From positions 27,371 through 91,370 of the forward strand of contig CAJUAM010000009.1 of assembly GCA_910584615.1 (NCBI GenBank): DNA of 64,000 nucleotides. The letters are read 5' to 3'. The stretch's first letter is position 1. Every line of letters starts with the position of its first letter. The notes beneath the pieces were generated by a model. It saw nothing but the letters and a program-made list of their open reading frames with translations. It ran no database searches and was not told where the DNA came from. The DNA comes from an uncultured Dorea sp. Lineage in GTDB: Bacteria > Bacillota > Clostridia > Lachnospirales > Lachnospiraceae. Both the position numbers and the translations under genes were made by a program. Positions 25,772-32,777 of this stretch are shown here, one piece after another.

Positions 25772-28339
25772 ATGAAAAGAAAGCCAAAAAGAAACGGAAA
25801 AGGCTCTTTGCTTATTTCTATTATATTAGTTTTTTGTATTTTAGGAACAGTTGTATTCTCTGTCGCAAGGAAGACATCAGCGGAGATGTCGTCCTCAGCT
25901 ATCAACAATCTAAGTGACAGCCTCACCCTGGTTAAGGGAACGATAGAGGCTATTTTAATTAAAGAAACAGAATTCCAAGAGTTCATCGCACAGGAAATTG
26001 CCATTTCCGACGACCCTTATGAATTCATCCGCTCATATAAAAAAAATCAGACGATAGCTAAGGTATCTCTGATACTAGAGGGTGAAACAGAAGGTATTTC
26101 CAGCACAGGAGAAGTTTTTTCAGAAAATGCCCTTGATTTTTCTTCTGGAAAAAAGGTAGGCTCTTTATCGCTTACCCAATCCTATCTGAACGATATGGGA
26201 ACGTGGGCATACACTATGAAGTGCCCTGTTATAAAACAAGACAAAGAGATAGCAACTCTATATATTGAGTATACTTTTGACTCTTTTGAAATGACATTAC
26301 CAAATAACCTTTATGACGGAAGTGCCATGCTGTATATTATGGACAGCAAAAGCGAGAGGCTTGTATTAAAGCCTACGGGAATGGGTGAGCGTGATGCCGG
26401 TCATCTGAATCTGGCGGATTTTTACCGCGCCAACAACATTATGGAGGAGACTCTTCAATCAAAGGTTGCTAAAACAATCCGGGCCGGAGATAATATCATG
26501 TTCTATCATGATATCAGAAATAAAAACTCTCTGATCTATATGTGGGCGGTTAATGACGGGGCATTCTACCTGATCGGATATGTACCGATCGAAGCAATCC
26601 AGCAGGAAGGCCGCACTGTAAACCAGAGTATTCTCATCGTTGTACTTGTTATGCTTATCGCTTTCTTTTTATGTTTTATTTTGTATTATCTCAGCCGAAA
26701 GCATGAGGAAGCAATACGAAAAGAGCAGGAAGCAGAAAGAGAGGTCTATAACAAGCAATTAGCGGAAGCATTACAGGCAGCACAGATAGCAAGCAGTTCC
26801 AAGACAACATTCCTCTCGAACATGTCTCACGACATCCGTACACCTATGAATGCTATTCTTGGATTTACTACTTTACTTTCCAAGGACGCGGATAAGCCGT
26901 CCAAGGTAAGAGAATACACAAAAAAGATTACTTCGTCTGGTCAGCATCTGCTCAGCCTGATCAACGATGTTTTGGATGTATCTAAAATCGAGAGCGGAAA
27001 GATGGTGCTTACCATTGATGAATTCACCCTGAATGATCTGGTATCCTCAGTAGATGCCATTATCCGCCCGATGGCTAGAGAAAAAGCACAAAACTTTTAT
27101 GTCACAGTGACAGATATCCGTCACGAATATCTGATAGGAGACGAGACCAGGATCAACCAGATTTTGATCAACCTTCTTTCAAACTCAGTAAAATATACAC
27201 CTGCGAACGGTAATATCTGGTTCCGTATCATCGGGCAGGAACAGCATTCTGCCCAATATGAGCATATCCGGATCGAAGTCGAGGACGACGGATACGGTAT
27301 GACGCCGGAATTTTTAGAGACTATCTTTGACGCATTTACTAGAGCAGAAAACAGTACCACAAACAAGGTTCAGGGAGCCGGACTTGGTATGGCGATCACA
27401 AAAAATATTGTAGAACTAATGGGTGGTACGATCGACGTTTTCAGCGAAGTTAATAAAGGCAGTCTTTTCAGGGTCGATCTGGAGCTTCGCATACCCAGCG
27501 AACTGTCAGACAGACAGTTTTGGAAAAACAGCGGTATCACCCGGATTCTGGCTGTGGATGATAGTGCCGAAATATGCAAGAGCATAAAGACACTGATGAA
27601 GGACACTGGCATATCTGTAGATACTGCACCCAGCGCTCAGGAAGCAATACGCATGGCACAGCACGCCTGTGACAGCGGGACTTTCTATCAGGCAGTCCTG
27701 CTTGACTTCACTATTGAGGGTATGGACGGGATTGAGACAGCCGCAAAACTCCGTAAGATCATTCCGGATACTACTCCAATCCTGTTCCTTACGGCCTATG
27801 ATGATGCTGACACGCAAGCAGAAGTTTCTTCTATGGAAAATGTAGGATTTCTGACCAAACCATTCTTTGTGTCTGCATTCAAGGAAGCTCTTGTCACTAT
27901 GAATCTTGCGCAGGATAACGGCAAATCAAGTTCTGAAACCGAAGAAGAAACTGTCCTTTTCGGGCTGCATTTTCTTATTGCGGAAGACAACGATATCAAT
28001 GCAGAAATTTTATCAGAACTTTTAGATATCGAAGGCGCAACCTGTGAAATAGTTCAAAATGGCCAATTAGTTTTAGAGCGGTTTGAACATGCTGCCCCGG
28101 GCGAATTTGATGCCATTTTAATGGATGTTCAAATGCCAGTCATGAACGGCTATGAAGCATCTGAAAAAATTCGTTTGTTAAACCGCGATGACGCAAAAGA
28201 TATACCAATTATTGCCATGACTGCGAACGCTTTTGCCGAAGATGTAAAGGATGCGTTAAATGCCGGAATGAACGCGCATGTCGCAAAGCCTATTAATATG
28301 GATCTATTAAAGAAGACCATTCACCATTGTATATCTTAG
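25772..28339 (+). CDS. Hybrid sensor histidine kinase with two receiver domains
   Basis: Membrane-bound hybrid kinase of 855 residues. Membrane segments at about 12-31 and 284-306 enclose an extracellular sensor region of about 250 residues with a Cache-like alpha/beta look. HisKA has FLSNMSHDIRTPMNAILGF (His near 352); the ATPase domain shows LINLLSNSVKYTP, DDGYGM and GAGLGMAITKNIVELMGG. Two receivers follow, the first with phospho-Asp in AVLLDFTIEGMDG, the second with AILMDVQMPVMNGYEA; both keep the switch Thr/Ser-Ala and Lys positions. There is no HPt or DNA-binding output domain, so the signal must pass to a protein encoded elsewhere. The next gene, 31 bases downstream, is a solute-binding lipoprotein that may be its ligand receptor. 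Confidence 0.88.
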   Translation: MKRKPKRNGKGSLLISIILVFCILGTVVFSVARKTSAEMSSSAINNLSDSLTLVKGTIEAILIKETEFQEFIAQEIAISDDPYEFIRSYKKNQTIAKVSLILEGETEGISSTGEVFSENALDFSSGKKVGSLSLTQSYLNDMGTWAYTMKCPVIKQDKEIATLYIEYTFDSFEMTLPNNLYDGSAMLYIMDSKSERLVLKPTGMGERDAGHLNLADFYRANNIMEETLQSKVAKTIRAGDNIMFYHDIRNKNSLIYMWAVNDGAFYLIGYVPIEAIQQEGRTVNQSILIVVLVMLIAFFLCFILYYLSRKHEEAIRKEQEAEREVYNKQLAEALQAAQIASSSKTTFLSNMSHDIRTPMNAILGFTTLLSKDADKPSKVREYTKKITSSGQHLLSLINDVLDVSKIESGKMVLTIDEFTLNDLVSSVDAIIRPMAREKAQNFYVTVTDIRHEYLIGDETRINQILINLLSNSVKYTPANGNIWFRIIGQEQHSAQYEHIRIEVEDDGYGMTPEFLETIFDAFTRAENSTTNKVQGAGLGMAITKNIVELMGGTIDVFSEVNKGSLFRVDLELRIPSELSDRQFWKNSGITRILAVDDSAEICKSIKTLMKDTGISVDTAPSAQEAIRMAQHACDSGTFYQAVLLDFTIEGMDGIETAAKLRKIIPDTTPILFLTAYDDADTQAEVSSMENVGFLTKPFFVSAFKEALVTMNLAQDNGKSSSETEEETVLFGLHFLIAEDNDINAEILSELLDIEGATCEIVQNGQLVLERFEHAAPGEFDAILMDVQMPVMNGYEASEKIRLLNRDDAKDIPIIAMTANAFAEDVKDALNAGMNAHVAKPINMDLLKKTIHHCIS

Positions 28340-28370
28340 ACCCCCTTTAATAACACGGAAGGAGATTGAC

Positions 28371-29696
28371 ATGAAAAGAAATATAAAGGGAACCTTAAGC
28401 AAATCAGCAGCAGCCTGCATGACCGGGATCATGACTCTGTTACTGGCTGCCTGCAGCAATAATACAAACACTACCGAAAATCTTGTTTCCAATGATAACG
28501 ACGACAAAAAGATCATCAACCTGTTCGGTCCTATGGAAAAATCAAAGCCAAATGTGCATAACACTGCAAGAACCGCCTTCGACTTAACCATTCAAATGGC
28601 AGAAGAAGATCATGACCTGACTGTCCGTTACAGAACCTACACTGCCGAAAATTATCAGGAAAAAACTTATGATGATGTAACACTTGACCGTGTGCGCAAT
28701 AATATGGATGATCTTTATCTGCTAAATCCTGATACCATCCAGATATTAGCTTCGGAAGACAGACTTTTAGACCTGTCTGTGCTTAACAGCGCTAAGAATC
28801 TGCGGGATGTTGTAAAAATCGCAAATACAGTCAACGGCAAGCTGTCAGCAATCCCACAGGAAGTAGTTGTACACGGTTTGTTTGTAAACAAGGATATGTT
28901 CGATAAATATAAGCTGAAACTTCCGAATACACCTGAAGAATTTATGGAGTGCTGCAGAGTGTTCAAGGAAAATGGCATCGAAACTCCGATCGGCGCAAAC
29001 CGCTGGTGGCTGGAGAACTTTGTATTTGCCCAGGCTTACGCAGATCTGTACAATGGAGACCAGACAGAGGAACTTATAGCTGCTCTCAATAAAGGCGAAG
29101 CCAAATACAGTGATTACATGCGTCCCGGTTTTGAATATCTGAAGGAACTGATCGACAAAGGGTATATAGATGCTAAAACTGCTTATACCTATGAAGCAAT
29201 AGAAGGAGAAGGGCCTGATTTTCTGTCCCAGAAGACTCCTATCGTCATGGCTTACTGGGGCGCCGCGAACACAAAAACAGCTTACGGAGAGCCTGATTTT
29301 AATCTTCAGGTCATCGGATTTCCCAGCAAGCTTGGGCAAATGCCTGTTGTATCCATAACTGGGTACGCAATCTGTGCCGGAGCAAAACATTTAGACGATA
29401 CAGTGGCTGTTATGGATACGATCCTCTCCGACGAGGCACTCCAAATATATGCTGAGACCAATAAAGTCATCTCTCCATCAAAAAACGTAGAAATAGAGTG
29501 CATTGATGCATTGAAACCTCTGAACGACAAGATCAATGATGATGTGTATGTACTCGGTTCTAATGCCGGCATGAATGTAGAACAGTGGGGAAATACCTGT
29601 ATGATCGTGCGCGACCTCTTAAATGGCGCTACGGTAGACGAATGTATGGAATCCTTTGATAAGCTTCAGGAAAAAGCTTTAAAAAATAACAAATGA
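28371..29696 (+). CDS. Extracellular solute-binding lipoprotein (ABC sugar type) without permease genes
   Basis: Family 1 extracellular solute-binding protein. The N-terminus is a lipoprotein signal with lipobox LLAAC (Cys near residue 25), so it is anchored outside the membrane. Conserved features of carbohydrate-binding members include GLFVNKDMFDKYKLKLPNTP, the FxxNGIETPIGAN hinge area and WGAANT. AAGGAGATTGAC precedes the start. No ABC permease or ATPase gene is next to it; instead it is co-directional with the hybrid kinase 31 bases upstream, and a strong terminator follows. This layout is known for sensory solute-binding proteins that present ligand to a kinase; here that role is inferred. 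Confidence 0.85.
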   Translation: MKRNIKGTLSKSAAACMTGIMTLLLAACSNNTNTTENLVSNDNDDKKIINLFGPMEKSKPNVHNTARTAFDLTIQMAEEDHDLTVRYRTYTAENYQEKTYDDVTLDRVRNNMDDLYLLNPDTIQILASEDRLLDLSVLNSAKNLRDVVKIANTVNGKLSAIPQEVVVHGLFVNKDMFDKYKLKLPNTPEEFMECCRVFKENGIETPIGANRWWLENFVFAQAYADLYNGDQTEELIAALNKGEAKYSDYMRPGFEYLKELIDKGYIDAKTAYTYEAIEGEGPDFLSQKTPIVMAYWGAANTKTAYGEPDFNLQVIGFPSKLGQMPVVSITGYAICAGAKHLDDTVAVMDTILSDEALQIYAETNKVISPSKNVEIECIDALKPLNDKINDDVYVLGSNAGMNVEQWGNTCMIVRDLLNGATVDECMESFDKLQEKALKNNK

Positions 29697-29721
29697 TCAA
29701 ATATTTTCTTAAAGTCATTAT

Positions 29722-29760
29722 AAAGCGGTATCTGCCAGTCAATCAGATACCGCTTTTTCT
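29722..29760 (+). terminator. Terminator after the hybrid kinase/solute-binding protein pair
   Basis: AAAGCGGTATCTG (29722-29734) pairs perfectly with CAGATACCGCTTT (29744-29756) around 9 bases, followed by Ts. Confidence 0.9.
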
Positions 29761-29784
29761 TTTAGAGCAATCCAAACTTAATGC

Positions 29785-29812
29785 TTGCTTTTTTCTATTT
29801 TCGGGTTATAAT
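29785..29812 (+). promoter_or_regulatory. Promoter of the hemolysin III-like gene
   Basis: TTGCTT (29785-29790), 16 bases, perfect TATAAT (29807-29812), about 70 bases before the start codon. The -35 is weak. Confidence 0.45.
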
Positions 29813-29882
29813 ATAGATATATGCTTAATATAGTTTTAAAAACTACATGTTAAAATCATGATATATCAAGGAGGCGTTTCGT

Positions 29883-30545
29883 ATGTCAAATACTATCAAT
29901 CATTATGTTAAAGACCCCGGAAGTGCAATCACCCATTTTATAGGCATGTTGATGGCTATATTTGCGGCTGTGCCGCTGATCATCAAGGCAGCTAACGAAC
30001 CAGCCCGCATTTATCTCATTTCTATCATCATATATGCGGCAAGCCTGATCCTGTTATATGCGGCAAGTACTACTTACCATACCTTCAACCGCTCAGAAAA
30101 AGTTAACACCATCCTCAAAAAAATAGACCATATGATGATCAGTGTACTCATTGCAGGAAGCTACACGCCAATCTGCCTCCTCGTATTAGGCGGCAGACGG
30201 GGATTTATCCTTCTAACGATCGTATGGAGTTTTGCCATTGTCGGTATACTGATCAAAGCATTTTGGGTATACTGTCCCCGCTGGGTATCTTCCGTATTAT
30301 ATATCGGCATGGGCTGGACTTGTGTTCTGGCATTTACACAGATTTTAAATTCTATGTCAACAGCAGCTTTCATATGGCTTCTTGCCGGTGGTGTCATCTA
30401 TACTGCCGGTGGTGTCATCTATGCGCTCAAACTCCCGATTTTCAATCTGAAGCACAAGAATTTCGGCAGCCACGAAATCTTCCACCTCTTCGTTATGGGC
30501 GGCAGCGCTTGTCATTTTATTGTGATGTATGTATTTGTTCTTTAA
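29883..30545 (+). CDS. Hemolysin III family membrane protein
   Basis: Seven-helix membrane protein of the HlyIII/PAQR superfamily (YqfA-like). Typical metal-site positions are present: ASTTYHTF (Ser/His), LKKIDHMMI (Asp/His) and GSHEIFHLFV (paired His). Length 220 is usual. The family is named for a cytolysin but most bacterial members have no proven lytic role. AAGGAGG precedes the ATG. The segment GGVIYTAGGVIYA is encoded by an almost perfect 21-base tandem repeat (30384-30401 and 30405-30422 identical over 18 bases). The 3' end overlaps the convergent GIY-YIG gene by 29 bases. Confidence 0.88.
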   Translation: MSNTINHYVKDPGSAITHFIGMLMAIFAAVPLIIKAANEPARIYLISIIIYAASLILLYAASTTYHTFNRSEKVNTILKKIDHMMISVLIAGSYTPICLLVLGGRRGFILLTIVWSFAIVGILIKAFWVYCPRWVSSVLYIGMGWTCVLAFTQILNSMSTAAFIWLLAGGVIYTAGGVIYALKLPIFNLKHKNFGSHEIFHLFVMGGSACHFIVMYVFVL

Positions 30546-30786
30546 ACTTTTGTCCGATTAACATTATCTTCTTTGAACGGGACATATGCTTTATGGCATA
30601 TTCCCGTTTCATAGCTTCTTCCTTTGTCTCAAATTCCTCAAAATATACAAGCCTGACCGGACGCCGGTTCTTAGTATATTTTGCTCCTTTTCCCGCATTA
30701 TGGGCACTTATCCTCTTTTCCAGATCCGTCGTCCATCCTGTATAGAGACTGCCGTCCCTGCATTCTGCTATATATGTATAATTCAT
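30517..30786 (-). CDS. Small GIY-YIG domain protein (YhbQ/UPF0213 type)
   Basis: About 89 residues, consisting of one GIY-YIG nuclease-like domain: YTYIAECRDGSLYTGWT carries the paired Y-x-Y / Y-x-G motif, followed by KRISAHNAGKGAKYTKNR with the conserved Arg and His, and the Glu in FEEFETKEEAMKREYAIK. Such single-domain proteins are common, and some show nicking activity on DNA, but the role is unclear. The ATG at 30786 is preferred, since GGTGGAG stands before it and the family starts at MNYTYI. The last nine codons overlap the 3' end of the hemolysin III-like gene in antisense. Confidence 0.88.
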   Translation of the reverse strand: MNYTYIAECRDGSLYTGWTTDLEKRISAHNAGKGAKYTKNRRPVRLVYFEEFETKEEAMKREYAIKHMSRSKKIMLIGQKFKEQIHTSQ

Positions 30787-30854
30787 ATCTCCACCTGATA
30801 CCTGTTTTTTATCCACATTCCTCTGTTCAGACAATATTATAATGCACCTGGCAT

Positions 30855-30892
30855 AAAAATAACAGCCTGACATATTGCCAGACTGCTATTTT
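30855..30892 (-). terminator. Terminator after spoIIQ
   Basis: AATAACAGCCTGACA (30858-30872) and TGCCAGACTGCTATT (30876-30890) pair along their whole length with a few G-U pairs and a 3-base loop; on the minus strand Ts follow. It separates spoIIQ from the GIY-YIG gene. Confidence 0.8.
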
Positions 30893-31684
30893 TTATTCTA
30901 CCAGATAATCCATCGGATTAACTGGCTGTCCATCTTTTCTCATTTCAAAATATACGTTGCAGCCTTCTACACTGTAATAGATTGTTGGATCTCCTACATA
31001 ACCCAGTACTGTCTTACTGTCAACATAATCGCCGGTTTTTACCTTCACGTCATTTAACTGTCCGTAAAACAGTTCAAATCCGCCTCCAATGTCAACATTA
31101 ACTGTCGTCCCTGTCTCTGCCGTTTTATCAATAGACTTTACAATCCCCGGCGCGGATGAGATGATCTGATCGCCTTTCTCTCCCGATATCACCAGTGCCG
31201 GATTGTATTTGAACTGATCTAATGTAGAGAAATAAACAGTTTTATCCATGCTGTAGTTCATGAGCAGTGTTCCTTCCACCGGCCATAAGAGCTTACTTTC
31301 ATTAGTAAAGTTCACTGCATTGCTCTCACCTGCCGTCTGCTCTGTACTTTCTTCCTGACTGCTCTGCGTCTGTGTTTCCTCTTCCTCTTCTTCCATCTCT
31401 TTTGTATCAGCAGCTTCCAATGTCTGATCCAGAACATCTTCTTCCTTTTCATTGATGATCAGATTTGTATTGGTTGGTTCTGACTTTTCTGTCTGTTCTT
31501 TCTGCTCCAGCTTCTTTGCCTGCGACAGTTCCATCTGTTCTATTTCCCGCTGTGAATCTCTGTAGTCTTTAAATGTATATGTTCCCACAATCGCGATTGC
31601 TGCTACAAAACACAACACTGCCGCAACGGCTGCTCCTCTGTTTTTTCGTTTCGGCCTAAATTTTGGAGTTTGCCTTTCATTCAT
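30893..31684 (-). CDS. spoIIQ: SpoIIQ-like M23/LytM-domain protein with degenerate active site
   Basis: SpoIIQ is made in the forespore and joins the mother-cell SpoIIIAH channel during engulfment. The protein has an N-terminal membrane segment (about residues 18-38), an acidic, Glu-rich linker, and a C-terminal LytM/M23 fold (about 150-255) recognisable from WPVEGTLLMNYS, the G..V spacing, FYGQL, VKTGDYV and YFEM. The catalytic zinc ligands of M23 enzymes (HxGxD, YxHL, HxH) appear as NPALV, FYGQL and NVY, so none is kept and the domain should not hydrolyse peptidoglycan. The ATG at 31684 follows GAGGTGG; GTGs just upstream are less likely. Its place right after spoIID and a sigma-F-like promoter support the name. 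Confidence 0.82.
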   Translation of the reverse strand: MNERQTPKFRPKRKNRGAAVAAVLCFVAAIAIVGTYTFKDYRDSQREIEQMELSQAKKLEQKEQTEKSEPTNTNLIINEKEEDVLDQTLEAADTKEMEEEEEETQTQSSQEESTEQTAGESNAVNFTNESKLLWPVEGTLLMNYSMDKTVYFSTLDQFKYNPALVISGEKGDQIISSAPGIVKSIDKTAETGTTVNVDIGGGFELFYGQLNDVKVKTGDYVDSKTVLGYVGDPTIYYSVEGCNVYFEMRKDGQPVNPMDYLVE

Positions 31685-31705
31685 TATAATCACCACCTCT
31701 GACTC

Positions 31706-31735
31706 TATTTTTGCCAGATAGCGGCTTACTTATTC
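31706..31735 (-). promoter_or_regulatory. Candidate sigma-F-type promoter of spoIIQ
   Basis: On the minus strand GAATA (31731-31735), 15 bases, GGCAAAAATA (31706-31715). The -10 matches the forespore sigma-F/G pattern GGnRAnAnTW at every fixed position and the -35 matches GYATA at four of five. It lies between spoIID and spoIIQ, about 22 bases before the start codon. Confidence 0.6.
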
Positions 31736-31769
31736 TTATAAATATAATTAAATCAAATTTTACTCATGA

Positions 31770-32714
31770 CTAATTTGACAGTACAATATCTGTCGCCTCT
31801 TTTATATCTGTTTCTTCAAAAAACTGCTCCAGGATCTCCTCATACCCACGTCCTTTTTTTGCCATCTCGTTTGCTGTATTCTGGCTCATCCCCAGTCCAT
31901 GTCCGACACCCCTCGTCGTAATCCGAAGTTTTCCGTTATATTTCTGCAAAGTAAAACAGCTTGATGCCAAATGATAATTTGACCGGAATTCCTCACCGCT
32001 TACTTCCTCTTTTCCAACTCTCACACTAAGCACATACCCAGCCGTATCACACTTTACAACCTCGGCATCCATATCTTCAAGAGTCACTGTCTGAATCTGT
32101 TCCTCCGCTTCAATATCCAGCGGACATTCCAATATTTTCAAATAAGGATATGATTCTCCAAGAACTTCTTTCCCGTCTCTGGTACTCCCATTACTCAATC
32201 GGAAAAACGGCGTGTTCGCAAGGTTTCCGTCATACATGAGCACCTGCCCTTCTGTATCGCGCCACGCACTTCTCAGCTTGTTATAATAGCGCGAATATTT
32301 AGTTACTCCCCATGCCTTTTCCATCTGTTTCCTCGTCCAGAAAGAACCATTAAGTACTGTATCGCTTCCCTCCTGCCCAATCTTTCGGTAAACATCCGTC
32401 CGTACCAGCACAGCCTGGGCTTTCAGCATCTCTTTCTCATAATCCGGCAGTACTTCCTTCGCCATGATCCCTATACAGTAATCTTCGATCGGAAGTTCGA
32501 TAATTTCATCTTTACCGGATGAAACAGCACTGCCGTCATTTTCTGTATCATCCACATCTTCAGACTGATTTTCATCCAGCTTTACTTTCACATATGTCCC
32601 ATCCACGTGGGATGAAGTCGTAATGCTTGGACCATTTATAAATACTGTTATCACATAAGGCAATAATATTATGATGACCAGATAGTATCCGAATTGTTTG
32701 AATGTCTGCCGCAT
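31770..32714 (-). CDS. spoIID: Stage II sporulation protein D (lytic transglycosylase)
   Basis: SpoIID is a mother-cell membrane enzyme that cuts peptidoglycan glycan strands during engulfment, together with SpoIIM and SpoIIP. A single N-terminal membrane segment (about 8-28) is followed by the SpoIID/LytB domain with LPIEDYCIGIMAKEVLP (catalytic Glu in AKEVLP), LKAQAVLVRT, FFRLSNGSTRDG and GVGHGLGMSQ. Length 314 is usual. The start codon follows GGGAGG and six Ts that belong to a terminator hairpin, and a candidate sigma-E -10 lies in that hairpin (see finding). spoIIQ follows 85 bases downstream. Confidence 0.9.
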   Translation of the reverse strand: MRQTFKQFGYYLVIIILLPYVITVFINGPSITTSSHVDGTYVKVKLDENQSEDVDDTENDGSAVSSGKDEIIELPIEDYCIGIMAKEVLPDYEKEMLKAQAVLVRTDVYRKIGQEGSDTVLNGSFWTRKQMEKAWGVTKYSRYYNKLRSAWRDTEGQVLMYDGNLANTPFFRLSNGSTRDGKEVLGESYPYLKILECPLDIEAEEQIQTVTLEDMDAEVVKCDTAGYVLSVRVGKEEVSGEEFRSNYHLASSCFTLQKYNGKLRITTRGVGHGLGMSQNTANEMAKKGRGYEEILEQFFEETDIKEATDIVLSN

Positions 32715-32744
32715 AAAAAAGCCCTCCCATACACTGTATGGGAG
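32715..32744 (-). terminator. Terminator hairpin of ileS-glgP, merged with the spoIID ribosome-binding site
   Basis: On the minus strand CTCCCATACA and TGTATGGGAG form a hairpin (32724-32744) followed by GGC and six Ts (32715-32720), then directly the ATG of spoIID. The GGGAGG of the 3' arm is at the right distance to be the spoIID Shine-Dalgarno. Confidence 0.75.
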
Positions 32745-32761
32745 AACTTCATTATTTATGC
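32733..32761 (-). promoter_or_regulatory. Candidate sigma-E-type promoter of spoIID
   Basis: On the minus strand GCATAAA (32755-32761), 14 bases, CATACAGT (32733-32740), a full match to the sigma-E -10 pattern CATACAnT with ATA 16 bases upstream. The expected start point falls in the 3' arm of the terminator hairpin. Confidence 0.55.
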
Positions 32762-32777
32762 ATAATTATCCTTATAA

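Noticed and set aside
30809..30817. Single perfect TTATCCACA DnaA box upstream of the GIY-YIG gene
   Set aside because: Isolated, with no second box or replication gene nearby; likely chance.
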